64,000 nt of DNA from positions 1,480,001 to 1,544,000 of the forward strand of contig NZ_JARFNM010000001.1 of assembly GCF_029167365.1 (NCBI RefSeq), written 5' to 3'. The notes beneath the pieces are model-generated. The model was given only the letters and a program-made list of their open reading frames with translations, had not been told where the DNA came from and did not search any database. Each line of letters starts with the position of its first letter. The first letter of the stretch is position 1. Below, in pieces: positions 45,318-56,040 of the stretch. The translations under genes and the position numbers were made by a program. The DNA is from Amygdalobacter nucleatus (lineage in GTDB: Bacteria; Bacillota; Clostridia; Saccharofermentanales; Fastidiosipilaceae).

Positions 45318-46007
45318 TTATGCTTTCTCAGCTTGTTCTTCTAAGTAAGCTAAGCGTTGCTTCATTTCCGCTGCCACAATCATATCTTTGACTTTCATCA
45401 AACGAGTCTGATTAGCCAATTCGCTCTCTGACAACTTACTCTGAATTTCCTTAATCATAGCTTGCAAATCAGGAATCATCACATGCTCCAAGGAATTAAC
45501 ACGCCGTCTTGTGCGTTCAATTTCAGCTGCCATCAACTCAAGGCTCTTTTCTTTCTCAGCTAGTTTAATCATGGTTGGCAAAACTAAAGCTAACTTATCT
45601 ACAGCATCGTCCAACTCACTAGTAGTTGTAGCTAAGCTGTATGGGAAGCTTTGACCTTCTGTGCTAGCATTGATTGAAGTCAAAGGTTCAAAGCAAGGTG
45701 TTTCGACGGCCATAATGCGCTTAACACTAACTTTAAACTCCAAGCTAGAAGCATTTTGCAAACTTGCTTCTTGTAATTGCTTAGGTCCCATCGTAGCACG
45801 TGCCAAGCCCATCGCTGAACTAGCCTGTGCAAGCAAACGTTCCATCTCATGGCGCATGGCCAAAGTGTCATCGACTAAAGCCAAGAAATTTTTCATCAGG
45901 CCATCACGCTTATCTTTGAGCATAGCATGACCTTTACAAGCAGTTACCAGTTGCCGCTTTAACCGCATCAATTCCATACGGTTGGGACTAACCCTTTTAT
46001 TTGCCAT
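45318..46007 (-). CDS. ntpD: V-type ATPase subunit D
   Basis: The 229-residue subunit is the central stalk that turns inside the A3B3 ring. Long N- and C-terminal helices form the coiled coil (RVSPNRMELMRLKRQLVTACKG at the start, RRRVNSLEHVMIPDLQAMI near 180). Length is typical. It is the last gene of ntpFIKECGABD. Confidence 0.93.
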   Translation of the reverse strand: MANKRVSPNRMELMRLKRQLVTACKGHAMLKDKRDGLMKNFLALVDDTLAMRHEMERLLAQASSAMGLARATMGPKQLQEASLQNASSLEFKVSVKRIMAVETPCFEPLTSINASTEGQSFPYSLATTTSELDDAVDKLALVLPTMIKLAEKEKSLELMAAEIERTRRRVNSLEHVMIPDLQAMIKEIQSKLSESELANQTRLMKVKDMIVAAEMKQRLAYLEEQAEKA

Positions 46008-46075
46008 TTCTTGCTTCCTTTCTTAAAAGTTGTTAGATAGCCGGCTAAAAGCTAACTCCTAGCCGGTCAATATAA

Positions 46076-47455
46076 CTAATCTTTCTTCTCGATGTAGTAC
46101 TTATCGATGTACTCTTGGTGAATACGTTTCAACTCTTCCTTAGGTAAGATACTCAAGAGCTCCCAACCAATGTTAAGTGTTTCTTCAATGCTTCGCTCAA
46201 CATTATTACCTTGGTTGAGGTACTTTTGCTCAAATTGCTTCGAGAACTCAGCAAACAACTTATCTGTTTCAGACAAAGCACTTTCACCTAAGATAGTTGC
46301 CAACTCCAAAGCTTCCTTACCACGCGAATAAGCTGCGAACAATTGGTTCATCGTATCGGCATGATCCTCACGTGTCTTGCCTTTACCAATACCTTTATCT
46401 TTCAAACGAGACAAAGATGGCAGAACATCAATTGGTGGGGTAATGTTGGAATTGTGCAAAGTACGATCCAAAATGATCTGGCCTTCTGTGATGTAACCAG
46501 TCAAGTCAGGAACTGGGTGTGTCTTATCATCATCAGGCATAGTCAAAATAGGCATCATGGTGATTGAACCTTTGTTGCCACGCAAACGACCAGCACGTTC
46601 ATACAAGCTAGCTAAGTCTGTGTAGAGGTAACCTGGATAACCACGACGGCCAGGCACTTCCTTACGAGCAGCAGAAACTTCACGCAAAGCATCAGCGTAG
46701 TAAGTCATATCAGTCATGATGACCAAAACCTGCATGCCAAGGTCAAAAGCCAAATATTCAGCTGTTGTCAAAGCCAAACGTGGTGTAGAAATACGCTCGA
46801 TAGCTGGCTGATCAGCCAAGTTCAAGAACAAAACTGTTCTCTCGATAGCACCTGTCTTTTTGAAGTCTGAAATAAAGAAATCAGCCTCTTCAAATGTGAT
46901 ACCCATTGCAGCAAAGACAACGGCGAATTGCTCATCTTTACCAAGAACCTTAGCTTGTCTAGCAATCTGAGCTGCCAAAGCAGCATGTGGCAAACCAGAA
47001 GCTGAGAAAATAGGCAACTTCTGACCACGAACTAGAGTATTCAGGCCATCGATAGCTGAAACACCTGTTTGAATGAACTCATTCGGATAGTCACGAGCAG
47101 CTGGATTCATCGGGCTGCCGTTAATATCTAACATTTTTTCAGGCACTGGCTCAGGGATATTGTCGATTGCTTTACCAGAACCGTTAAAGACACGACCGAG
47201 CATATCACGGGAAACGCCTAACTCTTGGCCGTGACCTAAGAAGCGAACTTGATTGTCTTCAATATTGATGCCTATGGCACTCTCAAACAGCTGTACTAGA
47301 GCGTTTTCACCGTTAATCTCAAGCACACGGCAACGTCTAATCTCACCGTTAGCCAGCTTTATCTCGCCTAATTCATCATACTTAACGCCAGAAACACCTT
47401 TAACCAACATCAAAGGGCCGGCAACTTCTGCTATTGTGCGATAATCTTTAGCCAT
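46076..47455 (-). CDS. ntpB: V-type ATPase subunit B
   Basis: The 459-residue non-catalytic subunit alternates with A in the head. It lacks a full P-loop (ASGLPH where A has GPFGSGKT) and has [35 protein letters not shown], the B-type signature. The ATG at 47455 is five bases after GGAG. It follows ntpA closely. Confidence 0.95.
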   Translation of the reverse strand: MAKDYRTIAEVAGPLMLVKGVSGVKYDELGEIKLANGEIRRCRVLEINGENALVQLFESAIGINIEDNQVRFLGHGQELGVSRDMLGRVFNGSGKAIDNIPEPVPEKMLDINGSPMNPAARDYPNEFIQTGVSAIDGLNTLVRGQKLPIFSASGLPHAALAAQIARQAKVLGKDEQFAVVFAAMGITFEEADFFISDFKKTGAIERTVLFLNLADQPAIERISTPRLALTTAEYLAFDLGMQVLVIMTDMTYYADALREVSAARKEVPGRRGYPGYLYTDLASLYERAGRLRGNKGSITMMPILTMPDDDKTHPVPDLTGYITEGQIILDRTLHNSNITPPIDVLPSLSRLKDKGIGKGKTREDHADTMNQLFAAYSRGKEALELATILGESALSETDKLFAEFSKQFEQKYLNQGNNVERSIEETLNIGWELLSILPKEELKRIHQEYIDKYYIEKKD

Positions 47456-47465
47456 ATTCACTCCT

Positions 47466-49250
47466 TTAATATTTGCTGCTTAAGCTGCTAATTGATTGCT
47501 TAAGTTCATTTTGTAAGCGTTCATAATTAGCCTTAATTCCAGCCTCAGGCACCAATTTGAAACGACCGATTGGTTCCAGCTCAGGTAAGCTCTGTAAGCT
47601 ATGCAAATCAACGCCACGCTTCAAAGCCTCTAAGCCCTCATGATATAGCGTAATGATCAAATCAAGCATATAGAACTGTTTCTGGAGAGATGTGTAAGTA
47701 TCAATCTCATCGAATGAGTTCTGGTGCAAGAAGTCTTCACGAATCATACGGCAAATTTGCATCTTGTACTGGTCGCTAAGTGGTAAGGAATCAGAACCGA
47801 CCAACTTAACAATCTCCTCTAACTTAGCTTCATCTTGCAACAATTGCATAGCTAAGCGACGATTAGCTGACCATTTAGCATCAACATTTTCATCCATCCA
47901 ACCTAAGACTTTGGAATCATACAAGGAATATGATTGCAACCAGTTAATAGCTGGGAAGTGACGACGGTAAGCCAAAGCTGAGTCCAAACGCCAGAATACT
48001 TTAACAATACGCAAAGTAGCTTGTACGACTGGGTCAGACATGTCACCACCTGGAGGCGAAACAGCGCCAATAGCTGTCAAGACGCCCTCTTTGCCTTCAC
48101 TGCCTAAGCAAGTAACCATACCTGCACGCTCATAGAACTGAGCTAGACGTGAACCTAAGTAAGCTGGGTAACCTTCTTCACCAGGCATCTCTTCCAAACG
48201 ACCAGACATTTCACGCAAAGCCTCAGCCCAACGCGAAGTTGAGTCAGCCATGATGGAAACAGAATAGCCCATATCACGGTAATACTCAGCAATCGTCATA
48301 CCTGTATAAATAGAAGCTTCACGAGCAGCAACTGGCATATCGGATGTGTTAGCAATCAAAATTGTCCGCTCCATCAAGCTCTTACCAGTCTTTGGATCAA
48401 TCAGCTCAGGGAACTCATTCAAAACGTCCGTCATCTCATTGCCACGTTCACCGCAACCAATGTAAACAACAACGTCACTAGCTGCCCACTTAGCTAATTG
48501 GTGCTGAGTAACTGTTTTACCAGAACCGAAAGGTCCAGGGATAGCAGCTGTACCACCCTTAGTAATTGGGAAGAAAGCATCGATAACACGCTGGCCTGTA
48601 ATAAGTGGCTCAGATGGTGCTAACTTCTCAGCATATGGACGAGGCTTACGCACTGGCCATCTCTGCAGCATTTGTACTTTATGTTCATTACCTTCACTAT
48701 CTTTGAGTGTAGCAATATCATCAACAATTGTGTGTTCGCCAGCTGGTACAACTGAAACAACTTCCAACTCACCTTTTAGTGTCGGTGGAACCATAATATA
48801 GTGCTTGATCAAGGATGTTTCTTGCACTGTACCCAAAACATCACCAGCCTGCACTTTCTGACCAGCCTTAGCTACTGGCTCAAAAGCCCACAATTTTTCT
48901 CTATCCAGCTTATCAACTTTAACGCCACGCTTGATATTGTTACCAAAGCGTTTGTACATGACATCAAGTGGTCTTTGAATACCATCGAACATGTTACCCA
49001 TCAAGCCTGGTGCCAAATCACAGGCTAAAGGATAGCTTGTGGAAACAACAGGTTCACCTGGGCCTAAGCCAGCTGTCTCTTCATAAACCTGAATGGAGGC
49101 CAAATCACCGTGAATTTCGATGACTTCGCCGATTAGTTTTTTATCGGAAACCTCAACAACATCGAACATTTCAGCATCTCGCATGCCAGAAGCAACTACG
49201 AGTGGACCTGAAACTTTGAGGATTTTACCTTGACTAACTTTCTTTGCCAT
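47466..49250 (-). CDS. ntpA: V-type ATPase catalytic subunit A
   Basis: The 594-residue subunit hydrolyses ATP. Walker A is [11 protein letters not shown], followed by [15 protein letters not shown] (with the catalytic Glu) and [32 protein letters not shown]. The A-specific non-homologous region lies at about 110-200. All motifs are intact. Confidence 0.97.
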   Translation of the reverse strand: MAKKVSQGKILKVSGPLVVASGMRDAEMFDVVEVSDKKLIGEVIEIHGDLASIQVYEETAGLGPGEPVVSTSYPLACDLAPGLMGNMFDGIQRPLDVMYKRFGNNIKRGVKVDKLDREKLWAFEPVAKAGQKVQAGDVLGTVQETSLIKHYIMVPPTLKGELEVVSVVPAGEHTIVDDIATLKDSEGNEHKVQMLQRWPVRKPRPYAEKLAPSEPLITGQRVIDAFFPITKGGTAAIPGPFGSGKTVTQHQLAKWAASDVVVYIGCGERGNEMTDVLNEFPELIDPKTGKSLMERTILIANTSDMPVAAREASIYTGMTIAEYYRDMGYSVSIMADSTSRWAEALREMSGRLEEMPGEEGYPAYLGSRLAQFYERAGMVTCLGSEGKEGVLTAIGAVSPPGGDMSDPVVQATLRIVKVFWRLDSALAYRRHFPAINWLQSYSLYDSKVLGWMDENVDAKWSANRRLAMQLLQDEAKLEEIVKLVGSDSLPLSDQYKMQICRMIREDFLHQNSFDEIDTYTSLQKQFYMLDLIITLYHEGLEALKRGVDLHSLQSLPELEPIGRFKLVPEAGIKANYERLQNELKQSISSLSSKY

Positions 49251-49276
49251 AAATACTCCTTAATCTCCCAAGTGAT

Positions 49277-49618
49277 CTACTTTTGCTCTTTCTTGTTAAT
49301 GTCAAAGCCAATAGCTCGACGCACAGCTTCATGCAGATTGATCTCTGCTAATCCTGAAGGCTTTGCGGAACCTGGGATTGGCACGATAACGGGCAAGGCC
49401 TGATCTTTGTAATGCGCAATTACATGCTGGCAAACAGGCACGAGATCCTCTGTCAGATAAATTGCGGCATATTTTTCACTTTCACAAGCCGTCCTTAAGA
49501 GTTCATCTGCTTTTTGCTCAGCTGTCAGGGCTAAGACTTCCAGCCCCAAGCCTGCAAAGCCAGCTACAACACTCGGATTGCCTAGCACAGCCATTTTTCT
49601 AATACTTTCCTGTGCCAT
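49277..49618 (-). CDS. ntpG: V-type ATPase subunit F
   Basis: The 113-residue subunit has a Rossmann-like start (MAVLGNPSVVAGFAGLGLEV) and LPVIVPIPG in the middle, both typical of F (NtpG), which sits on the stalk with D and may regulate it. It lies between ntpC and ntpA in the expected order. Confidence 0.9.
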   Translation of the reverse strand: MAQESIRKMAVLGNPSVVAGFAGLGLEVLALTAEQKADELLRTACESEKYAAIYLTEDLVPVCQHVIAHYKDQALPVIVPIPGSAKPSGLAEINLHEAVRRAIGFDINKKEQK

Positions 49619-49621
49619 ATC

Positions 49622-50812
49622 TTAGTCCACCTTTCTCAGAAGTTCAGCAGCCTGTGTATTTTTATCACTAGACCTTAAAGCTAACATCAGTTGCAAGTTC
49701 TTCACTTCAAACATATTCTCCAAATAAAGGCCCGCCACAGCGTCACAACCGTAAGTATTAGCTCTACCTCTAACTGCCAAGCGCAATAACAACTCATCGG
49801 CCGCTTTACTAAAGTGCCAACGTTCTCCTGGCTCAGCCCAATAAGCTAAGGCTTGTAACAAACTTGCACTCTGCTTGTTTTGATAAAGCTGAGTTAGACT
49901 CTTAAATACCAAATTAAAATCGTAACTAGCATTCATAGCTGGCAGCAATTTCGGATAAAGTTCAGCTATCTCAGTAACGCTAACTTCGCCACCTGGTACT
50001 AAAGCTGAAACAAGCTCGTTTGCTGTCATATGGGCACTCAAGGCACGCATGACTGTCTGCAAATTAGCAGCATCAGCTTGTAAAGCCAAATAGTCTAAAA
50101 TATATTCCCGCTCTGACTTGGTGTTAGCCGACTTTGCCAGCTCAGCTAAATAGATAAAGTACAGCTGATCAATTCTGCGTGTGACTATACCTATCTCATG
50201 TGCATTGTAATAGACCTGCAAAATTGAGATTAATTCACAAGCTAACTTTTTGGGTAAAACTTGGCAATTACTGTTCTTGTTGATTAGCCTCAACACATCT
50301 TGCCAAAGTTTCTGCACATCCCAATTACCTGCTGTCAACAAATTAGCTTGCAAGCGAGTTGGAATAGTCTGTTCCTGCAAAATATTAGCTATATTGTTAT
50401 TCTGCTGTTGCTGTTCAGCTTGATAGAGCAAAACGTTTTTCAGCAACCACTTCAGGTTGTGAAAATCATTGGGTAACGCCATTGCCACTGGCAAGGTGTT
50501 GCGATTTGTGACTCGTTTGAGCATCTCTAAATCAGTTGTTCGCTTCAATTCCAGGCGCTCTTCTAATGTATCAGCAGCTGGATAACCTGCATGGTCTAAA
50601 GCTTCATGCAAACGTTTCAGCTCAACATGTGGATCAGCAAAGCTCAGCAATGTTTCTTTAGGCAAGCGTAGATTAGCTTTTGCGCGCAAACGACCAGTAG
50701 CATGCGCAAAACTTATTTCATTCTTCGCCTTACGCTGCCATGTCTGTCGCAAATTTAAGCCTGTACTTGCTAATAGCTGCTCGACATCTGCTCGACATTT
50801 TGCACTTGTCAT
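49622..50812 (-). CDS. ntpC: V-type ATPase subunit C
   Basis: The 396-residue subunit is the funnel that connects the stalk to the membrane ring (C/d type). It is almost wholly helical with three repeats of a helical unit, and contains LKWLLKN and ENMFEVKNLQLMLALR, typical segments. It is longer than the ~330-350 of relatives. It is three bases from ntpG. Confidence 0.88.
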   Translation of the reverse strand: MTSAKCRADVEQLLASTGLNLRQTWQRKAKNEISFAHATGRLRAKANLRLPKETLLSFADPHVELKRLHEALDHAGYPAADTLEERLELKRTTDLEMLKRVTNRNTLPVAMALPNDFHNLKWLLKNVLLYQAEQQQQNNNIANILQEQTIPTRLQANLLTAGNWDVQKLWQDVLRLINKNSNCQVLPKKLACELISILQVYYNAHEIGIVTRRIDQLYFIYLAELAKSANTKSEREYILDYLALQADAANLQTVMRALSAHMTANELVSALVPGGEVSVTEIAELYPKLLPAMNASYDFNLVFKSLTQLYQNKQSASLLQALAYWAEPGERWHFSKAADELLLRLAVRGRANTYGCDAVAGLYLENMFEVKNLQLMLALRSSDKNTQAAELLRKVD

Positions 50813-50830
50813 TTTTCTCCACCTTCCAGC

Positions 50831-51415
50831 TTATTTAAGCAATTCCTGCTTAATAATTTGCAAAAGATCATATTGGTTAGCACGAACTAACTCTTCGAAG
50901 CTATAATCTTCGCAAATCTCAGCCTCCTGTAACATCACGCCACCAACTAATTTATCGCTATGTTCAACCGTTACATTAGCGTAACTAGCTGACCGTTTCT
51001 CTAAAGCAGATAATAACTTGGGTGCTAATTCTTTATCATTTTGCGCTAGAATCAACTTGCTATCAGCTTCAGTCGTTTCAGGCAAAACGCTTAGATAGTA
51101 ATCTAACTTTTCATTCTCAGGCATAGCTGCCAATTTATTAAGCAAGGCAGCCAACAATTCATCAATTATTTCCTGATTTGCTTCAAGTTGAATACGCTTA
51201 CGCTCCAAATTAACTTTAGCTTGTAGGCGTTGTTCTTCCTGTGCTGCATATTGTTCTTGCCACTTAGCTTCCTTAGTCTGCTCTTTCAAGATTTGTTGAG
51301 CATAACTATCTTGTAGCTTCACAATTTCAGCTTGGGTTGCAGCGTTGAGCTCAGCAAGTTCAGCTTGTAAGTCGCTGTCTAAGCGCTGCTTAATTTTGTC
51401 AATTCCTTGTATCAT
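50831..51415 (-). CDS. ntpE: V-type ATPase subunit E
   Basis: The 194-residue subunit has a long N-terminal coiled coil (residues ~1-90, rich in Glu, Gln and Ala) and a compact C-terminal domain (DKLVGGVMLQEAEICEDYSFEEL) that binds the head. With NtpF it forms the peripheral stalk. Confidence 0.9.
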   Translation of the reverse strand: MIQGIDKIKQRLDSDLQAELAELNAATQAEIVKLQDSYAQQILKEQTKEAKWQEQYAAQEEQRLQAKVNLERKRIQLEANQEIIDELLAALLNKLAAMPENEKLDYYLSVLPETTEADSKLILAQNDKELAPKLLSALEKRSASYANVTVEHSDKLVGGVMLQEAEICEDYSFEELVRANQYDLLQIIKQELLK

Positions 51416-51489
51416 TACAAACCTCTTTCACTTTGCTTTAGCATGAACTCAAACTTCTTGTTTGAGCTAACCAACGAGCAAACAAAGGC

Positions 51490-51984
51490 TTAAATCATAA
51501 ACATTGTAAAGACGCTGACGAGCAAAGCGAAGATGGCGTATGTTTCAACCATAGCTGCCAAGACGATAGCTTTGGACTGTGTTTCAGGGCGAGCAGAAAC
51601 GAGTGTAACACCATCAGCAGCAACATTTGCCTGAGAAATAGCTGAATAGTAACCAACAAAGGCTGTTGGCAAGCAAGCTACTAGCATCAAAGCGCCACGC
51701 TCTAAGCTAACATTCATACCGCCTGTGAAAACACCGGCTCTAAACAAAGAGATGAACCAAACGATCAAGCCGTAAATACCCTGAGAACCTGGGATAGCTT
51801 GCAGAATGATCAACTTACCATAACGGCTAGGATCTTCAGCTAATGAACCGCTTGCGACGGAACCTACAATACCAACACCTTTAGCTGAACCGATACCAGC
51901 ACCTAAGGCTGCTAATGCACCACCCAAAATAGCTAAAGTATTACCGTTGAGAAGTGTGCTCAAATACTCTGTGAATGTATTCAT
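51490..51984 (-). CDS. ntpK: V-type ATPase proteolipid subunit K (Na+-binding type)
   Basis: The 164-residue subunit has four membrane helices and forms the rotor ring. The ion-binding residues can be matched to Enterococcus hirae NtpK: I64, S67 and Q68 in LQAIPGSQG, Y71, Q118 in SAISQANVAADG and E147 in AAMVETYAI. Gln and Glu in this pattern point to Na+ rather than H+. SD AGGAGG lies before the ATG. Confidence 0.93.
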   Translation of the reverse strand: MNTFTEYLSTLLNGNTLAILGGALAALGAGIGSAKGVGIVGSVASGSLAEDPSRYGKLIILQAIPGSQGIYGLIVWFISLFRAGVFTGGMNVSLERGALMLVACLPTAFVGYYSAISQANVAADGVTLVSARPETQSKAIVLAAMVETYAIFALLVSVFTMFMI

Positions 51985-52025
51985 TTTTTCCTCCTATTTA
52001 AGCCTTCGCTTAAAAATTCTATTCC

Positions 52026-52044
52026 GATTAGGCTTTACCTAATC
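52026..52044 (-). other. Hairpin in the ntpI-ntpK gap
   Basis: GATTAGG and CCTAATC (7-bp perfect stem, 5-base loop) lie in the 127-base gap upstream of ntpK. The K subunit is needed in ~10-fold excess, so it may protect or mark the mRNA. No T-run follows. Confidence 0.45.
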
Positions 52045-52111
52045 TGTTTACTTAATTAACTGTTCCTATGTTCATAAGTAAAAGTCGGAACGAAGCTTCT
52101 ACTTAGAGGTC

Positions 52112-54217
52112 TTAAGCTCGGCGCAAACGCTCGATCAAAGACGGTTGTTGAATTTTTTCTTCCGTATACTTCGTATGAACTGATAACGGCTTAAACAGCT
52201 TACCACCGCCATCATAGAAGTGGCCAAAGAATTCGACGTAGTGCAAACGAGTTGTATGCACATAAGCAGACAGGCCTGACAGCATGATGTTCATCGTATG
52301 CCCCAAAAGCAAGATTACAATCGTAACAAAGCAATTTGGGAAGCCAAAGCCAATCATCTTAGCAAACATATTGACAACCATGGCAATAACGCTTGTTGAT
52401 AAAACTAAGGCCGTGATACGTGTATAGGACAAAATATCACCGACAAAGCCTGTGATGTCATACAACTTCAAAATGCCTGAAATCAGCTGAGAAATAGGGT
52501 TCTTGCTGTTCTTCTTCGATAAGAAAACGATAACAAAGATTGCAGCGTAACAGAGCCACTTGCCCCAAGCCAACCCAGCTGCCATGCAACCAATACCGCC
52601 AAAGATAAAGAACCACGGTGCTATTTCGGTGAAAGCTGTACGCGGATCGCCATTTCTGCACAATTTGTAGATATTAAGAATCATACCAATTGCAATGTGA
52701 GCCATACCGAGTGCAACTGAAGTTGCCATGATCAGCATTGGATCTTTGAACGGGTCAGCAAATAGAGGTTGCAAAGTAAACTTGCCGTAGGTTAAAGCAG
52801 TTGGTAAATCGCCAAAGAATGAGCCATATGCCAAGCCCCAAAGGATAGCAAAGAAGCCGCCACCTGCAAATATCCACATAAAGCGGCGAGAATTGCCATG
52901 CACTTTGTTGGTCAAAATCAGATAGAGTGCCGCGCAGAAGAAGATCAAGCCATAGCCAATATCTGATAGCATTGCACCAAAGAAGAAGGCATAGCCTGGT
53001 GCCAAAATCCAAGTTGGATCAATATCCGTCTTGTAATCTGGCATTGAGAACTCTTCAATCACGCTCTCATAAGGGCGAACTTGTCGGTTGTTATTCAGCA
53101 AAACCGGTACATCTTCGTCCTCTGCAATAGCAATATCAGCACAAACAGCACTGTAATTTGCTTCAATTTCTCTATATAAGTCCTTGGTCAAATTCGTTGG
53201 CACAAAAGCTTCCAAGACAAAGATTTTATCAGCTGCACTGAGTTGGCAAATAGCTTCAAGGCGCTCTGCCTGAATGCGATAGAAGTCAGCCAAAACACGC
53301 CACTTAGCTGTATGTTTGGTTAAGTCTAAGCGCTTAGTGCGTAAATCAGTCAACTGTTGTTCAATAGCTTTAGCCTCAGCTTGAGCTGATTTGTAAGTAG
53401 CTAAGAAATCAATGCCTGTTTCAGGTACAACTGTGGTCAAAGTTGGTAGAGCCTTAAAAGCAAAAGTGTTCAATAAGCGCTCTACATCAGCTTGTTCACT
53501 ACGTAAGCAAGCTAACAATACAAGCACTTCTTCTGTGCCGATATCTATTGTCTGGAACGCAATTATGCACGGGCTATCGTTAGCTACTTGGCAAAAGTCA
53601 GCCAACACTTCTTGGTTACGCAAAGTACCAACAAAGCATGCAAAACGGCTCTTAGCTTGTAGCTCTGGGATTTGCAAATTCTGATAAGTTGCAAGTTGTT
53701 TAACCAAACCAGTTTGTTTGTTGAGTTCTACTTGTAATTGGTCTATCTGCAAACTTAATTGAGCAAAATCAGAGGCTGTCTTCAGAACTTCTGTCTGCTC
53801 TTTGGTCATGCTAATGTATTCTTCGTGTTCAACCTGCTCTTTTTGTTTGAAGAGCGAAGATTTCTCAGGTTTAACCAAGCCTGAAAGGGTGATTTGCTTA
53901 TCCAAAAAATCGATTCTGCGCTGACATTCAAGGGAAAGTGCGGCAAAATCGACATCTGCAAGCTTAAAAGCTGTTAATTTGTAAGCTTGTGGATTAGCTA
54001 AATGATTAATTTCATCTGCAAATACTCGCTCAAAATCAGCATTGTCATTGGCTTTGGCTGTCTTAGCAGCTTGTTCCGTTTGTTCAGTCAAGGCCTGTTC
54101 AAGTTCTTCATTGCGCCGAACTTCCAATACTCCCTGCTTACTTAAATAGTTGATAATGGCCGGCAATTCTGTTTTCAAGCCGATCAGCTGCATTTTGGAC
54201 AGTTTAACGATCGCCAT
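52112..54217 (-). CDS. ntpI: V-type ATPase subunit I (a)
   Basis: The 701-residue stator subunit has a soluble N-terminal half with long helical arms (to about residue 390) and a C-terminal half with seven to eight membrane helices. The segment DILSYTRITALVLSTSVIAMVVN carries the essential arginine facing the K ring. It overlaps ntpF by 14 bases. Confidence 0.93.
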   Translation of the reverse strand: MAIVKLSKMQLIGLKTELPAIINYLSKQGVLEVRRNEELEQALTEQTEQAAKTAKANDNADFERVFADEINHLANPQAYKLTAFKLADVDFAALSLECQRRIDFLDKQITLSGLVKPEKSSLFKQKEQVEHEEYISMTKEQTEVLKTASDFAQLSLQIDQLQVELNKQTGLVKQLATYQNLQIPELQAKSRFACFVGTLRNQEVLADFCQVANDSPCIIAFQTIDIGTEEVLVLLACLRSEQADVERLLNTFAFKALPTLTTVVPETGIDFLATYKSAQAEAKAIEQQLTDLRTKRLDLTKHTAKWRVLADFYRIQAERLEAICQLSAADKIFVLEAFVPTNLTKDLYREIEANYSAVCADIAIAEDEDVPVLLNNNRQVRPYESVIEEFSMPDYKTDIDPTWILAPGYAFFFGAMLSDIGYGLIFFCAALYLILTNKVHGNSRRFMWIFAGGGFFAILWGLAYGSFFGDLPTALTYGKFTLQPLFADPFKDPMLIMATSVALGMAHIAIGMILNIYKLCRNGDPRTAFTEIAPWFFIFGGIGCMAAGLAWGKWLCYAAIFVIVFLSKKNSKNPISQLISGILKLYDITGFVGDILSYTRITALVLSTSVIAMVVNMFAKMIGFGFPNCFVTIVILLLGHTMNIMLSGLSAYVHTTRLHYVEFFGHFYDGGGKLFKPLSVHTKYTEEKIQQPSLIERLRRA

Positions 54218-54530
54218 GCTCTAAGCACCTCCCGTAGAGTTTGCTCAATACAGTCGTAAACTCCTTGCGGGCTTGTTCTTGTTGTTGTCTGCAATCGAGC
54301 TGTGCCTGTTTGCGAACTTTATTAAGTTGTTCTTCACCTGTTAGCTTAAGCTGTTCTACGAATGCTTGCCGTTTATCACGCAATTCTTCGCGTGTCTTAG
54401 CTAGCTTGGACTCAGCTGCCTGTTTGGCAGCTTTGATTTTGGCTTGGGCAGCCTCAGTGGCAGCCTGCAACGATTGATCCATATTTGTTTCAATCTCAGT
54501 AATCTGCTTGACTAAATCAAGATTTCCCAT
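54204..54530 (-). CDS. ntpF: V-type ATPase subunit G/H (peripheral stalk)
   Basis: The 108-residue protein is almost one long coiled coil rich in Ala, Lys, Gln and Glu (AATEAAQAKIKAAKQAAESK). It pairs with NtpE in the peripheral stalk. It is the first gene of the operon; GAGG lies just upstream of the ATG. Confidence 0.85.
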   Translation of the reverse strand: MGNLDLVKQITEIETNMDQSLQAATEAAQAKIKAAKQAAESKLAKTREELRDKRQAFVEQLKLTGEEQLNKVRKQAQLDCRQQQEQARKEFTTVLSKLYGRCLEHGDR

Positions 54531-54961
54531 GCTAAACCTCTTTCAACAAGTAAATTGTCTAAAGTTACAAATAGCTTTGTAAATTCGTCTTTACCTTGTC
54601 CATTTTAACAAAACTTATCATTTTATACAAAGATATGCTCATATTGGCAAGCTAGACAACAAATTTCACAAATTATGCCCTTTAGTTTGTACCATCAACT
54701 AAACAAACATCACAACAATTGAAGCAAGTTGAATTTTTGCGCTGTTTTATGCATTCAGGTATTACCCATACCGTAATTATGTCCAAGCAAAAGCCAGCAT
54801 TGCTTAAATAAATCACATAAGGCTCTGCAAGCGTAATTATGCAGAGCCTCGAAAGATAGCACTAGATTGTTAATTTCCCATCGCATACGACCTATCAAGT
54901 CTATAAATAACTTGAAATTAAGCCCTAAATACTCCGTCACTTAACGTCTTCTGCAACCTTT
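54531..54961. other. Upstream region of the V-ATPase operon
   Basis: A 431-base spacer. The only clear structure is a perfect 10-bp stem AGGCTCTGCA/TGCAGAGCCT (54820-54849). Tail bases on the minus strand are T-rich but interrupted. No gene was seen; the ntp promoter must lie in the first ~150 bases. Confidence 0.4.
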
Positions 54962-55429
54962 TCACCTCTTTACCAACTTCTCACGCCTTTTAGCTTTTAA
55001 CCGAAAGTAGCGCTTAGTTTTAAGAACATAACGTCCTATATCACCGAAATTGAAGCTTAGCCCAATTAAGTACAGCCATTTCAATGCAGCCATGTTTCTC
55101 TCCGCATTCACGTTATGCCATCTTACAAGCTGAAATGCCAAACCGATTGCGATATGTAAAAAAAGCAGCCTGTAAGCAAAGCCCTATATATGCGCACGCC
55201 TAAGCATTGGCCCATCAGCCAAGTTGCGAGCTTTACGACTAAAATAATAAGCTGTGCTAAGGTATAAGCTATGCAAAGCAAATATCAATATCACGGCATA
55301 CGCCTTACCTTGCCAAACAGCAACATAAAATGCTATAGCTAACGCATTTACAATATTCAGCTCATACAGCGATTGTTTTGCTTCTTGATAATTCAGTTCC
55401 GGTTCATCCCAGTAACAAAGTATATGCAT
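54962..55429 (-). pseudogene. Small membrane protein (paralogue of 29332-29793) with a TAG
   Basis: From ATG 55429 the frame reads MHILCYWDEPELNYQEAK, several hydrophobic segments and RRAHI, then a TAG at 55184-55186. It continues in frame (GFAYRLLFLHIAIGLAF...) to TGA at 54962, with 155 residues overall and the same helix order as the intact paralogue. A single nonsense codon breaks it. Five bases separate it from the preceding gene. Confidence 0.8.
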
Positions 55430-55434
55430 AACGT

Positions 55435-55994
55435 TTAGGCTCCTAAACTTCTCGGACGAATTGGGTCAAACCAATCGCCATCATAAGGACCACAAATTAC
55501 CCTTTTCCCATTTTCATCAACTGCATAAAATGTTATTCCTAGATTTATTGCTTTATGGTAATAGGAATTAGAATAACTTGAATAATATTCACCTTTACTA
55601 GAATACTGCGTATATCCAACATATAATCTAGGACCATATGGGCTGTTAAAATTAAACACCGTACCCAAAGCAGCCATAATAGCCTTTAACGTGCCTGCTT
55701 CAATATACAAGCCGCCGAGCCAAAGAGCAACACCTCCAATTTGCTTCCAAGGGATTTCTATGTACTGACGTAATCCCGTTGAATAATCAATATCAGGTAT
55801 TTCATACGGATTATCCGGTGTAACAGGTCCTCTTAAAGCAATTTCTTGTTGCAACTGTAATAAGCCTTCTCTAGCTTCTTCACTGACAGTAGCATAATTA
55901 TTACATACAGCATCTGAATCAGCAGCAAAAATGCATTTACTAAAATTAGCAATCACAAAAAGTCCAACAAGACCCAACGATAAAAGTTTTTCAT
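55435..55994 (-). pseudogene. Small secreted protein with a frameshifted signal peptide
   Basis: The frame from 55977 (TTG) gives a signal-like start but has no ribosome site. An AAGGAG followed by ATG at 55994 starts ATG AAA AAC in another phase. Adding one A to the run of five joins the phases to give a good signal peptide (MKKLLSLGLVGLFVIANFSK). The remaining ~160 residues are Tyr/Ser/Gly-rich with a beta pattern. It precedes the TAG-interrupted membrane gene. Function unknown; it could be phase-variable. Confidence 0.6.
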
Positions 55995-56040
55995 AAAATT
56001 ATCTCCTTAAGTGATAAAAAGTAAATATCGACAACGTGCA

